Positions 24,682-33,572 of a DNA stretch of 64,000 bases are shown here, in pieces. The notes under the pieces were generated by a model. It ran no database searches and was not told the origin of the DNA. It was given only the letters and a program-made list of their open reading frames with translations. Source of the DNA: Actinomadura physcomitrii (GTDB lineage: Bacteria; Actinomycetota; Actinomycetes; Streptosporangiales; Streptosporangiaceae). Each line of letters opens with the position of its first letter. Position 1 is the stretch's first letter. The DNA lies in the NCBI RefSeq assembly GCF_008923205.2, contig NZ_WBMS02000003.1, forward strand, positions 124,001-188,000, in the 5' to 3' direction. The position numbers and the translations under genes are program-made.

Positions 24682-25500
24682 TCAGTCGAGGCGGGCCGGG
24701 AGGACGGCGCGGGGGATCGGGCCCTTGTTGCGCCGGCCGCTCTGGCTCTCCTCCCAGGCGTGCGCGAGGACGCCGATGCTGCGGCTGAGGACGAAGAGCC
24801 CCCGCGCGAGCGGCGCGGGGAAGCCGAGCTCGGCGTAGATGATGGCGGTGGCCCCGTCGATGTTCATCGGGACGGGCCTGGCGCGCCCCTCGGCGAGCCG
24901 GGCCTCGATCGCCTTGCCGGCGCGCAGGTGGCGGCCGGGGACGACGCCGTCCCGCACCGCGTCCTCGACCAGCGCGAGCAGCGGGTCCCGGCGCGGGTCG
25001 CGGGGGTGGAAGCGGTGGCCGAAGCCGGGCAGGTAGCGGGGCCCGTCCGCGACGGCCTGCTCGGCCGCCGCGCGCAGGCCGAGCCCGGCGTCCTCGCGCC
25101 GGATGACGTCGTCCAGCAGCCGGACGCACTGCTCGCCGGCCCCGCCGTGCGCGTCGCCGAGGGTGTTGACGGCGCTGGCGACGGCGTTGTTGAGCCCGAC
25201 GCCACAGGTGGCGGCCATGCGGGCGATGGCGATGGACGGCGCCTGCGGACCGTGGTCGACGGCCGCGACGAGCGCCGCCTCGAGCAGCGCGGCCTGGCGG
25301 GGCGCGGGCAGGTCGCCGCGCAGCATCAGCCAGATCACGGACGTCAGGCTCGTCGTGCCGATGAGGTCCTGGACCGGGCGGCCGCGCAGCTCGATGACGC
25401 CGGGTTCCATGTGCGAGACGGCGGTCGCCCACCAGTCCGCGACGGCGCCGGTCGGGTCGATCTCGGTCACGGGAGCCTCCTGCGCTGGGCGGTCGGTCAT
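24682..25500 (-). CDS. Citrate-synthase-fold protein, citryl-CoA lyase type
   Basis: This 272-residue protein is a short citrate-synthase-fold protein. It has the helix with LPGFGHRFHPRDPRRDPLL (active-site His and the DPR motif) and PMNIDGATAIIYAELGFP, which is typical of stand-alone citryl-CoA lyases rather than the ~430-residue synthases. It should cleave, or form, a 3-hydroxyacyl-CoA such as citryl-CoA. Its ATG overlaps the CoA-transferase stop (ATGA), so the pair acts together: activation to a CoA thioester, then C-C cleavage. The exact substrate cannot be read from the sequence. It is the last gene of the iclR transcription unit. Confidence 0.8.
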   Translation of the reverse strand: MTDRPAQEAPVTEIDPTGAVADWWATAVSHMEPGVIELRGRPVQDLIGTTSLTSVIWLMLRGDLPAPRQAALLEAALVAAVDHGPQAPSIAIARMAATCGVGLNNAVASAVNTLGDAHGGAGEQCVRLLDDVIRREDAGLGLRAAAEQAVADGPRYLPGFGHRFHPRDPRRDPLLALVEDAVRDGVVPGRHLRAGKAIEARLAEGRARPVPMNIDGATAIIYAELGFPAPLARGLFVLSRSIGVLAHAWEESQSGRRNKGPIPRAVLPARLD

Positions 25501-26699
25501 GGGGTGACGGCGTCCTCGGCCCGGCCGTTCCAGCGGTCCGCGAGGGCGGCGCGCTCGGCGTTCTGGTCGCCGAGCAGCGGCGGGGGCCCGGTGGGGCGCA
25601 GCGGTTCGCCGTCGTGCAGCACGCCGCCGCCGGCGACCTTGAGCACCCGTCCGGAGCCGTCGGGGAAGGGCAGGTCGGTGAAGAAGCCGCGGTGCTCGAG
25701 CTGGTCGAGGCCGACGGCCTGGGGGACGGTCACGACGCGGGCGGCGGGGACGCCGGCCGGGCCGAGGATCCGCTCCCACTCGCCGGCGGTGCGCCGGCTC
25801 AGGGCGCGATTGAGCTCGCCGGTCAGCTCGTCGCGGTGCAGCTTGCGCCGCTCCCGGTCGGCGAAGCGCGGGTCGTCGAGGAGGTCGGGCCGGTCGAGGA
25901 GGCCGCACAGCGTCTCGAACTGCTGCTGCCGGTTGGCGGCGATGTTGAGCGGGCCGTCGGCCGCCTGGAACGTGCCGGACGGCGCGGCGGTCGCGTTCTG
26001 GGTGCCCATCGGCTCCGGCGGGACGCCGCTGACCAGGTAGTTGGACACGGCCCAGCCCATCGCCGAGACGGCCGACTCCAGCATGGAGACGTCCAGGAAC
26101 GTTCCCTTGCCGGTGCGGTTGCGGCCGGCGAGGGCGGCGGAGATGTGCAGCGCCGCGGTGAGCCCGCCGACGGTGTCGCAGACGGGGAAGCCGATCCGCA
26201 GCGGGGCGGTCTCCCTGGTGCCGGTGATGCTCATCATGCCGGACAGGCCCTGGATGATCTGGTCGTAGGCGGGGGCCTGGCTCATGGGGCCGGTCTGGCC
26301 GAAGCCGGAGATGGCGCAGTAGACCAGCCGGGGGTTCAGCTCGCGCAGCCGCGGCCAGCCGAACCCGAGCCGGGCGAGGACGCCGGCGCGGAAGTTCTCC
26401 ACCAGCACGTCGGCCCCGCGGACCAGGTCCGCGAAGGCGGCGCGGCCGGCGGCGTCCTTGAGGTCCAGCTCGACGGACTTCTTGCCCGCGTTCTGCGCCA
26501 GGAACGAGGCGCCGATCCCGGACCGGTTCAACTCGGCGTCGGGGCCGAGGTGCCGCGCGAGGTCGCCCTGCCCCGGCACCTCGATCTTGACGACCTCGGC
26601 GCCGAGCAGCATCAGCTGGTAGCCGCAGTACGGGCCGGCGAGGACGTTGGTGAGGTCGAGGACGCGTACACCGCTGAGCGGTCGCTCTGACATGCGCAT
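25497..26699 (-). CDS. CaiB/BaiF-type (class III) CoA-transferase
   Basis: This 400-residue class III CoA-transferase opens with PLSGVRVLDLTNVLAGPYCG. It has LDLKDAAGRAAFADLVRGAD and VLVENFRAGVLARLG in the large domain, and the presumed catalytic Asp in GKGTFLDVSMLESA. It transfers CoA between carboxylic acids through a glutamyl/aspartyl anhydride. ATG 26699 has GAAGGAGCAA just upstream; an ATG two codons later is less well placed. It follows iclR by 49 bp on the same strand and overlaps the citryl-CoA-lyase-like gene, so it is part of the IclR regulon. Confidence 0.88.
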   Translation of the reverse strand: MRMSERPLSGVRVLDLTNVLAGPYCGYQLMLLGAEVVKIEVPGQGDLARHLGPDAELNRSGIGASFLAQNAGKKSVELDLKDAAGRAAFADLVRGADVLVENFRAGVLARLGFGWPRLRELNPRLVYCAISGFGQTGPMSQAPAYDQIIQGLSGMMSITGTRETAPLRIGFPVCDTVGGLTAALHISAALAGRNRTGKGTFLDVSMLESAVSAMGWAVSNYLVSGVPPEPMGTQNATAAPSGTFQAADGPLNIAANRQQQFETLCGLLDRPDLLDDPRFADRERRKLHRDELTGELNRALSRRTAGEWERILGPAGVPAARVVTVPQAVGLDQLEHRGFFTDLPFPDGSGRVLKVAGGGVLHDGEPLRPTGPPPLLGDQNAERAALADRWNGRAEDAVTP

Positions 26700-26748
26700 T
26701 TGCTCCTTCAGGTCACGCCGCGGGTCCGGGAGTGGGCCCGGCCGCGGG

Positions 26749-27546
26749 TCAGCGCGCGGGGCTGAGCGGGTGGTCGAAGCCGCGTTCGGACATCTCCGCG
26801 GCCACCTGGCGCAGGTCCGCGGCGTACTGCTCGACGACGTCGTCCGGGAAGCGGACCGTCGGGCCGCTGAGGGACAGCGCGGCGACGACGGTCCCGGACC
26901 GGCCGAGGACGGGGACGGCGACGGCGGACAGGCCGTCCTCGCGCTCCCCGTGGCTGACGGCCCAGCCGCGGTGCGCCGCCTCGTCGATCCATTCGCGCAG
27001 CCGTTTGACGTGGCCCTCCCCGTAGGGGGAGCTGACGGCGATCCGCCTGAGGAGGGCGTCGGGGGCGTCGCGCAGGAGGGCCTTGGACGAGGCGCCGGCC
27101 CAGAGGGGGAGCTCGTCGCCGACGTGGACGACGTGGCGGAGCGGCTGCGGGCTCTCCTGCTGGGCGACGCAGACGCGGTAGATGTCGCGGAGCATGTAGA
27201 GGTTGACGGTCTCGCGGCGGCGGGCGCCGAGGTCGCGCATGTGCTTGCGGGTCTCGGGGGGCAGCTCCCAGCTGCTGCGCGCGAGGTGGGCCCAGCGCCA
27301 CAGGCCGGGGCCGGGGAGGTAGCCGTTGGGCGCGGCCCACAGCAGGCCGTTCTGCTCCAGCGTCTGGACGAGCCGGATGACCGTGGTCTTCGCCAGCCCG
27401 GTCGCCTCGGTGATCTCGCGGATCGAGATCACCGGGCGCTCCTCGCTGAGCAGGGACAGGATCTCGACGGCGCGCTGGACGCTGCGGACGCCCTGGTGGT
27501 CGGCGGCGGACTGGGCGTCGGCGGCGGGCTTTTTGGCTGGGCTCAC
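26749..27546 (-). CDS. IclR-family transcriptional regulator of the catabolic island
   Basis: This 265-residue regulator has an N-terminal winged helix (VQRAVEILSLLSEERPVISI, then EITEATGLAKTTVIRLVQTL) and a C-terminal IclR effector domain (LPLWAGASSKALLRDAP, then GLSAVAVPVLGRSGTVVAAL). I use the GTG at 27546, with GAGG upstream; a 392-residue reading from 27927 runs into operator DNA. It is first in a unit with the CoA-transferase and lyase genes. The tandem palindromes upstream of this gene recur upstream of three other units of the island and are its probable binding sites; the effector is likely a pathway acid. Confidence 0.88.
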   Translation of the reverse strand: MSPAKKPAADAQSAADHQGVRSVQRAVEILSLLSEERPVISIREITEATGLAKTTVIRLVQTLEQNGLLWAAPNGYLPGPGLWRWAHLARSSWELPPETRKHMRDLGARRRETVNLYMLRDIYRVCVAQQESPQPLRHVVHVGDELPLWAGASSKALLRDAPDALLRRIAVSSPYGEGHVKRLREWIDEAAHRGWAVSHGEREDGLSAVAVPVLGRSGTVVAALSLSGPTVRFPDDVVEQYAADLRQVAAEMSERGFDHPLSPAR

Positions 27547-27680
27547 TGGTCCTCGATCTCCCCGATGTCGGCGGTAGGGTCCGGGAAACCCGGCGTGCTG
27601 CGCTCGGCCGCGGATGCGGAGCGGGAGCCGGCGCGGGGCCGTGCCCGGTGCGGCCGGGGACGGCTCGTACGTTACACGGA

Positions 27681-27716
27681 GTCCATACAGTGGTCTAGTT
27701 GGACCGTCAGTCGGTC
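27681..27716. promoter_or_regulatory. Tandem IclR-type operator A (iclR unit)
   Basis: GTCCATACAGTGGTC (27681-27695) is followed, 21 bp start to start, by GACCGTCAGTCGGTC (27702-27716), which has perfect 5-bp arms. They lie 135 bp upstream of iclR inside a 423-bp divergent gap (27547-27969) that holds no gene. The layout suggests autoregulation. Confidence 0.72.
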
Positions 27717-27911
27717 TGTCTGGGCGGTTCTGGGAACTTTCCGCCGTGCTCTTCCCCTGGTGAGCGCCGTCACCTATAACTAACTCACTGGTTCGAACAT
27801 TAGAGGGCGGCCGAGGAGGTGGCAGGGCCGTGCGACCGACCGTTCCGGCGGCTCTCCGCCTCCAACTTTCTCGCCGCCGACCCTTGTCAGCGCGCGGCGC
27901 GGCCCCGTACG

Positions 27912-27957
27912 TTGACTCGAAGTCCACATGATGGCACTAATGGTCCGCTTAGTGGAT
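27912..27957 (+). promoter_or_regulatory. Promoter with tandem operator B (ALDH-liv unit)
   Basis: A -35-like TTGACT (27912-27917) and a -10-like ACTAAT (27936-27941, 18-bp spacer) are covered by two palindromes, GTCCACATGATGGCA (27922-27936) and GTCCGCTTAGTGGAT (27943-27957), 21 bp apart. Binding there should block RNA polymerase, so repression is expected. The predicted transcript leader is only about 20 nt. Confidence 0.7.
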
Positions 27958-27969
27958 CTGGAGGAATGG

Positions 27970-29448
27970 ATGCTGGAAGCGCTGCTCGCGGCTGCGGCCG
28001 AGGACGCGCCGGTGCAGGCCGCGGCGCTGGTCGGCGGCCGCTGGGAACCGGCGGGTCCGCAGAGCGAACGCGTCGGGCCGTACCTGCGCCGGCCGGTCAG
28101 CCGGGCCCCGGCCGCCCGCCCGGCCGACGTCGAGGCGGTCCGCCGCCACGCGCGCGCCTTCGCCCGGACGGTGGCGCGCACGGCACCGGCCTCCCGGGCC
28201 GCGATCCTGGAGAACGCCTCGCGCGCCGCCGCCGGGCACCGCGAGGGCCTCGCCCGGCTGCTGGCCCTCGAACTGGGCAAACCGCTCAAGGACGGGCGCG
28301 GCGAGATCGACCGGGTCGCCGACACGTTCGCGGTGTGCGCCGCCGAGGCGCGCCAGATCGGCGGCGACACGCTCCCCGTCGCGGGCTGGGCGCGCGGCGC
28401 CGGCAACACCGCCTTCACCTACCGGGCCCCGGCGGGCGTGGCCCTCGCCATCACGCCGTTCAACGCGCCCGCGAACCTGCTCGCGCACAAGCTCGGCGCC
28501 TCGTTCGCGGCCGGCAACACCACGATCGTCAAGGCGCCGCCGCAGGCGCCCGCCGTCTCCACGGCGATCGTGGCGCTGCTCGTCGAGGCCGGGATGCCGC
28601 GCGAGGCCGTCCAGCTGCTGCACGGGGACGGCTCCGTCGGCGCCGAGCTGTGCGCGGCCCCCGAGGTCGCCGTCATCAGCTTCACCGGCAGCGCCGCGAC
28701 CGGCAACGCGGTCGCCCGCGCGGCCGGGGCCAAGCGCCTGGTCCTGGAGCTGGGCGGCAACGCCGCGACGATCGTGTGCGAGGACGCCGACATCGCCGAA
28801 GCCGCTCGCGTGTGCGCGCGCACCGGCTACAGCAACTCCGGGCAGAGCTGCATCTCCGTCCAGCGCGTCTACGTCCAGCGCGCCCGCTACGAGGAGTTCC
28901 TCGACGCGTTCACCGGCCAGGTGAAGGAGCTGACCGTGGGCGACCCGCTCGATCCGGCCACCGACGTCGGCTCGATGGTCGACGAGGACGCCGCCGAACG
29001 CGTCGTCCGGTGGGCCGCGGAGGCCGCCGGGGCCGGCGCCCGGGTGCTGCTCGGCGGCGAGCGCGACGGCGCCACCGCGCTGCCCACCGTCGTCGCCGGC
29101 CCGCCCCCGACCTGCTCGGTCGTCAGGGAGGAGGTGTTCGGCGCGCTCGTCGCCGTGCTGCCCTTCGACGACCTGGACCAGGTGATCGAGGAGTGCAACG
29201 CGAGCCGCTACGGGCTCCAGGCGGGCCTGTTCACCCGCGACCTGGACCGCATCATCACCGCGTGGCGCGACCTGGAGGTCGGCGGGCTCGTCGTCAACGG
29301 GTCGTCGAACTTCCGGCTCGACCACGTCCCCTTCGGCGGCGTCAAGGACTCCGGCTTCGGCCGCGAGTCGCCCCGCTGCATGATCGACGACTACACCGTC
29401 GTCAAGACCATGACGCTGCGCGGCACCTCGCTGTGGGGTGCCGAGTGA
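27970..29448 (+). CDS. NAD(P)-dependent aldehyde dehydrogenase
   Basis: This 492-residue protein has the full ALDH fold: substrate/cofactor segment AITPFNAPANLLAHKLG, FTGSAATGNAV (nucleotide loop), general-base Glu in LELGGNAAT, catalytic Cys in NSGQSCISVQ, and late motifs EEVFGALVAVLPF and PFGGVKDSGFGRE. It should oxidise an aldehyde to an acid (or an acyl-CoA if CoA is used). ATG 27970 has GGAGGA five bases upstream; an in-frame ATG at 27928 lies within the operator. The stop overlaps the next gene (GTGA). Its likely role is oxidation of the aldehyde formed by the alcohol or PQQ dehydrogenase of the same regulon. Confidence 0.9.
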   Translation: MLEALLAAAAEDAPVQAAALVGGRWEPAGPQSERVGPYLRRPVSRAPAARPADVEAVRRHARAFARTVARTAPASRAAILENASRAAAGHREGLARLLALELGKPLKDGRGEIDRVADTFAVCAAEARQIGGDTLPVAGWARGAGNTAFTYRAPAGVALAITPFNAPANLLAHKLGASFAAGNTTIVKAPPQAPAVSTAIVALLVEAGMPREAVQLLHGDGSVGAELCAAPEVAVISFTGSAATGNAVARAAGAKRLVLELGGNAATIVCEDADIAEAARVCARTGYSNSGQSCISVQRVYVQRARYEEFLDAFTGQVKELTVGDPLDPATDVGSMVDEDAAERVVRWAAEAAGAGARVLLGGERDGATALPTVVAGPPPTCSVVREEVFGALVAVLPFDDLDQVIEECNASRYGLQAGLFTRDLDRIITAWRDLEVGGLVVNGSSNFRLDHVPFGGVKDSGFGRESPRCMIDDYTVVKTMTLRGTSLWGAE

Positions 29449-30437
29449 GGGCGGCCGTCCTCGCCGCGCCCGACGAGGTCGCCGTCGTGGACGACCTGCC
29501 GGAGCCGGCCTGCGGGCCGCGGGACGTCGTCGTCGCCGTCCGCGGCGTCGGGCTCTGCGGCTCCGACCTCGCCGTCGTCTCCGGCCACCGCCCGGTGCCC
29601 GCGCTGCCGTGGGTCCTCGGGCACGAGGCGTTCGGCGTCGTCGCCGCCGCCGGCGCGCAGGTCGCCGACCGGTTCCCCGGGCAGCGCGTCGTCGTCGAGC
29701 CGAACTACCCGTGCCTGGCGTGCCCGTCCTGCCACGCCGGCGCCACCGCGGGCTGCGCGAACCGCAGGGCCGCCGGCATCACCGACCCCGGGCTGCTCGC
29801 CGAGCGCGTCGCCGTCCCCGCCCGCTTCACCTGGCCCGTCCCCGACTCCTGGGACGACGCCGACGCCGTGTGCGTCGAGCCGTTCACGGTGGCGCTCAAC
29901 GCCGTCCGCATGAGCGGCCTGCACGCGGGGGACGCGTGCCTGGTCGTCGGCGCGGGCTCGCAGGGGCTGCTGGTCTCGATGGCCGTGACGCACGCCGGGG
30001 GAGTCCCCTTCGTCGTCGAGCCGCACGACGGGCGGCGCGCGCTGGCGCTCGACCTCGGCGCCCGGGACGCCGCCTCCGGGACGGCCTACCCCGTGGTGAT
30101 CGAGACGTCCGGCGCGCCCGAGGCGTTCGAGGAGGCGCTCGAGCGCACCGCGCCCGGCGGCGTCCTCATCGCCGTCGGGCAGAGCGCCCGGCCCGCCCGC
30201 CTGTCCACCTTCTCCCTCGTGCAGCGGCGCCTGACCGTGCGCGGCTGCCTCATCTACGACCACCCGGCCGACTTCCCCCGCACCATCGCCACGCTCGCCG
30301 GGACCGGCCTGCACCCCGGCCGGATCCTGCGCGAGCGCTTCGACCTCGCCGACGCGCCGAAGGCGTTCGCGCGCGCCGCGGAGATCGCCGGCAAGACCTG
30401 GATCAGCATGCCCCGAACCGAGGAGAGCCCCTCATGA
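29445..30437 (+). CDS. Zinc-dependent alcohol dehydrogenase (MDR family)
   Basis: This 330-residue zinc alcohol dehydrogenase has the catalytic-zinc Cys in GVGLCGSDLAV and the His-Glu pair in LGHEAFGVV. The structural-zinc loop CLACPSCHAGATAGC has four Cys, and the Rossmann motif is VVGAGSQGLLVS. GTG 29445 overlaps the ALDH stop. It probably interconverts a polyol or hydroxy acid with its ketone or aldehyde in the cytoplasm, paired with the ALDH. At 330 residues it is slightly short for the family but has all the motifs. Confidence 0.87.
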   Translation: MRAAVLAAPDEVAVVDDLPEPACGPRDVVVAVRGVGLCGSDLAVVSGHRPVPALPWVLGHEAFGVVAAAGAQVADRFPGQRVVVEPNYPCLACPSCHAGATAGCANRRAAGITDPGLLAERVAVPARFTWPVPDSWDDADAVCVEPFTVALNAVRMSGLHAGDACLVVGAGSQGLLVSMAVTHAGGVPFVVEPHDGRRALALDLGARDAASGTAYPVVIETSGAPEAFEEALERTAPGGVLIAVGQSARPARLSTFSLVQRRLTVRGCLIYDHPADFPRTIATLAGTGLHPGRILRERFDLADAPKAFARAAEIAGKTWISMPRTEESPS

Positions 30438-32254
30438 CCGTGGACGTCCAGCCCCAGAGCGACCCCGCCGTCACGGTGTCCGCGGCGGAGGCGCTCGTCC
30501 GGCAGCTCGAAGGCTACGGCGTCGAGTACGTCTTCGGGACCTGCGGCCACACCAACATCGCCCTGCTGGACGCGCTGGGCCGCAGCCCCATCGAGTTCGT
30601 CATCGCCAGGCACGAGCAGGCCGCCGCGCACGCCGCCGACGGCTACGCCCGCGCGTCCGGGCGGCCCGGCGTGCTGCTCGTGCACGTCGGCCCCGGCATG
30701 ATGAACGCCGTCACCGGCGTCGCCACCGCCGCGCTCGACTCCGTCCCGCTGATCACCATCGCGGGGGACGTCCCGTCCTACTACCGGGGCCGGCACCCGC
30801 ACCAGGAGGTCAACCTCCACAACGACGCCGACCAGACCGCGATCTACCGGCCGTTCGTCAAGCGCGCCTGGCACGTGCACCGCGCCGCGGACCTCGGGCG
30901 GTTCACCGAGCGCGCGTTCTGGACCGCGACGTCGGGACGCCCCGGCGCGGTGCTGCTGAACGTCCCGATGGACCTGTTCTCCCGGCCCGTCGCCCCCGCG
31001 GACCATCCGCTGCCCGAGCACGGCTCCGCCCCCGACCTGCCGGCCCCGGTCGCCGAGCGGATCGCGGCGCGGCTCGCCGGGGCCGAGCGCCCGCTGATCT
31101 ACCTCGGCGGCGGGCTGCGCGGGGACGCGGGCCGCGACGCGCTGCTCGCGCTCGCCGAGCACCTCGACGTCCCGATCGTCCACTCGCTGATGGCCAAGGG
31201 CGCCGTCCCCGACGACCACCCGCTGCTGCTCGGCATGCCGGGCTTCTGGGGGCTGGAGACCACCAACGACTACGCGCGCGACGCCGACGTCGTCCTCGCC
31301 CTGGCGACGCGGTTCGCCGAGACCGACGCCAGCTCGTGGGACGACCGCTACACCTGGAACCTCGGTGGCCCCGGCGCCCCGGAGACGCACGGGCGGCTCA
31401 TCCAGATCGACATCGACGCCGCCGAGATCGGCCGGAACTACCCGGTGGAGATCGGCGCCGTCGCCGACGTGACCCTCGCCGTCCAGGCCATCGGCAAGGC
31501 GGTGCTGGACCTGCACCCCGATCCGGTCGACCGCCCCGGCCTGCGCGAGCGCATCCGCGCGGCGCGCACCGAGCTGTTCGGCCGCAGCCGCGAACGCGGC
31601 CGCTCCGCCGATCTCCCGCTCCGGCCCGAGCGCATCCTCGCCGACCTGCGGGACGCGCTGCCGGCGGACGCGGTGCTGGTCACCGATGTCGGCTGGAACA
31701 AGAACGGCGTCGCGCAGTGCTACGAACTGCCCGCCGAGGGCCGCTTCATCACCCCCGGCGGCGCGTCCACGATGGGGTTCGGCCCGGCGGCGGCGGTCGG
31801 CGTGCAGATCGGCGCGCCCGGCCGCGTCGTCGTCGCGCTCGTCGGCGACGGCGGGATGAGCGCGCAGCTGCCCGCCGTCCCCATGGCCGTCGAGCAGGGC
31901 CTGCCGGTGCTCTTCGTGGTGATGAACAACCGCGCCCACGGCACGATCGCCGACCTGCAGGCCGCCAACTTCGGCGCGAGCCACGGCTGCGAGTTCCGCG
32001 ACCCCGAAGGCCGCCCCTACAGCCCCGACTTCGCCGCCTTCGCCGAGGCGTGCGGAGCCGACGGATACCAGATCACCGCACCGGACGCCCTGGCGCCCGC
32101 GCTGCGCGCGGCGGTCGCCGCGCGCCGCCCGGCCGTCCTGGACGTGCCGATGGTCAACGAGCCCGTGCCCACACCCGGGCACTGGAACATCAACGACATC
32201 TACCAGGGTGTCTTCCCCGGCGACGGCGGCCACCCCTCGCCGTCCGCCCCCTGA
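30434..32254 (+). CDS. Thiamine-diphosphate enzyme of the acetolactate-synthase superfamily
   Basis: This 606-residue protein has all three domains: a PYR domain with activating Glu in FVIARHEQAAAHAADGYARA, a central domain (PLIYLGGGLRGDAG) and a PP domain with the Mg/ThDP motif VGDGGMSAQL ending in FVVMNN. The Gln of true acetolactate synthases and their FAD-site features are not obvious. It could be a decarboxylase, carboligase or lyase. ATG 30434 overlaps the previous stop region (4 bp). Its place with alcohol and aldehyde dehydrogenases suggests cleavage of a 2-keto acid or acyloin to an aldehyde for the ALDH. Confidence 0.86.
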   Translation: MTVDVQPQSDPAVTVSAAEALVRQLEGYGVEYVFGTCGHTNIALLDALGRSPIEFVIARHEQAAAHAADGYARASGRPGVLLVHVGPGMMNAVTGVATAALDSVPLITIAGDVPSYYRGRHPHQEVNLHNDADQTAIYRPFVKRAWHVHRAADLGRFTERAFWTATSGRPGAVLLNVPMDLFSRPVAPADHPLPEHGSAPDLPAPVAERIAARLAGAERPLIYLGGGLRGDAGRDALLALAEHLDVPIVHSLMAKGAVPDDHPLLLGMPGFWGLETTNDYARDADVVLALATRFAETDASSWDDRYTWNLGGPGAPETHGRLIQIDIDAAEIGRNYPVEIGAVADVTLAVQAIGKAVLDLHPDPVDRPGLRERIRAARTELFGRSRERGRSADLPLRPERILADLRDALPADAVLVTDVGWNKNGVAQCYELPAEGRFITPGGASTMGFGPAAAVGVQIGAPGRVVVALVGDGGMSAQLPAVPMAVEQGLPVLFVVMNNRAHGTIADLQAANFGASHGCEFRDPEGRPYSPDFAAFAEACGADGYQITAPDALAPALRAAVAARRPAVLDVPMVNEPVPTPGHWNINDIYQGVFPGDGGHPSPSAP

Positions 32255-32313
32255 GCCCCGCCCTCCGAGCCGACCCCACCCACCCCGACATCCCCACCCA
32301 CCGAGGTGAATCC

Positions 32314-33471
32314 ATGCGCACCATCCCCCGACTCCGTGTCTCCGCCCTGGCCGCCGGAGTCCTCGCCGCGGGCCTGACCGCGGCCTGCGGCGCCCCCGGT
32401 GAGTCGAAGGACTCCGGCTCCGGCGGCAGCGGCCCCATCAAGATCGCCGTGGTCGACGCGCAGAGCGGGCAGCTCAGCTCGCTCGGCAAATGGGAGTACA
32501 AGGGCGCCAAGCTCGCCGTCGACGAATGGAACAAGGCCGGTGGCATCAACGGCCGCACCATCAAGCTGGACGTCTTCGACGACCAGGGCGACCCGACCGT
32601 CGGCACCAACATCGCCCGCAAGATCGGCAGCCAGCACTACATCGCGATGGTCGGCACCGCCGAGAGCGCCGTCACCATCGCCATGGCGCCCACCCTGCGC
32701 CAGGAGAAGATCCCGAACATCGCCTCGGGCCAGTCCAACGGGATGGTCGCGCTCAAGAGCCCGTTCCTGTTCCTCAACGGGCCCACGTCCACCACCTACG
32801 ACGAGACCCTCGCCAAGTACGTCGTGGACACCAAGAAGATGAAGAAGATCGCGATGATCAGCAACAACGGCTCCTACGGGAAGGGGGAGCACGACGCGTT
32901 CCTCAAGGCGCTGGCCGACCGCGGCGTCAAGCCCGTCGCCGACGAGGTCGTCACCACCGACCAGAAGGACTTCAGCGCCCAGCTCACCAAGATCCGGCAG
33001 AAGTCGCCGGAGGTGGTCTTCATCGGCTCGGAGGAGGTCGAGTCCGGGCTCATCGTCAAGCAGGCCCGCGACCTCGGCATCGACGCGCCGTTCGCCGGCG
33101 CCGCCCCGCAGGGCACCCCCGTGTACCGCGACACCGCGGGCGTGAAGAACGTCGAGGGCACCATCGTCAGCTCGCCCTACCTCAGCAACGAGGTCAGCGA
33201 CGCGTCCAAGAAGTTCGCCGCCGCCTACAAGGCCGCCTACGGCGAGGACGCCGAACTGCACGGCGCCAAGGCCTACGACGGCACGTCGATCCTGCTCACC
33301 GCGCTGAAGAACAGCGGCGTCGCGACCGGCGAGAAGCTGGCCGACGCGATCCGCGCCGTGCGGTACCAGGGGCTGCTCGGCGACTTCCAGTACGACGAGA
33401 CAGGGGTCGGCATCAAGGCGACCTCCATCGGGATCATGAAGAACGGGACGGTCGTCAAGGCCGACGGCTGA
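32314..33471 (+). CDS. Liv-type ABC substrate-binding lipoprotein
   Basis: This 385-residue periplasmic-binding-type lipoprotein has a signal peptide ending in LTAAC (lipobox, Cys near residue 25) and a Gly/Ser linker. A type-I branched-chain-amino-acid-like binding fold follows (IKIAVVDAQSGQLSSLGKWE, then NKAGGINGRTIKLDVFDDQG). ATG 32314 has GAGGTGAA upstream. Such LivK-like receptors also bind short-chain amides, urea and aromatic acids. In this island it should capture the substrate or its oxidised acid for the membrane genes that follow. Confidence 0.9.
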   Translation: MRTIPRLRVSALAAGVLAAGLTAACGAPGESKDSGSGGSGPIKIAVVDAQSGQLSSLGKWEYKGAKLAVDEWNKAGGINGRTIKLDVFDDQGDPTVGTNIARKIGSQHYIAMVGTAESAVTIAMAPTLRQEKIPNIASGQSNGMVALKSPFLFLNGPTSTTYDETLAKYVVDTKKMKKIAMISNNGSYGKGEHDAFLKALADRGVKPVADEVVTTDQKDFSAQLTKIRQKSPEVVFIGSEEVESGLIVKQARDLGIDAPFAGAAPQGTPVYRDTAGVKNVEGTIVSSPYLSNEVSDASKKFAAAYKAAYGEDAELHGAKAYDGTSILLTALKNSGVATGEKLADAIRAVRYQGLLGDFQYDETGVGIKATSIGIMKNGTVVKADG

Positions 33472-33572
33472 CGGCGGACCACCCGGACGACCGAGGGCGG
33501 CCGGGCCCGCGGGCCCGGCCGCCCCGCCCTCGTCCCCGCCGGCTCCGACGCCGGCCGCGCAGAAAGAGAACC

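Noticed and set aside
22870..26040. A 1056-residue plus-strand open frame
   Set aside because: It runs through parts of five well-supported genes on both strands and shows no fold or motif; it is a frame shadow.
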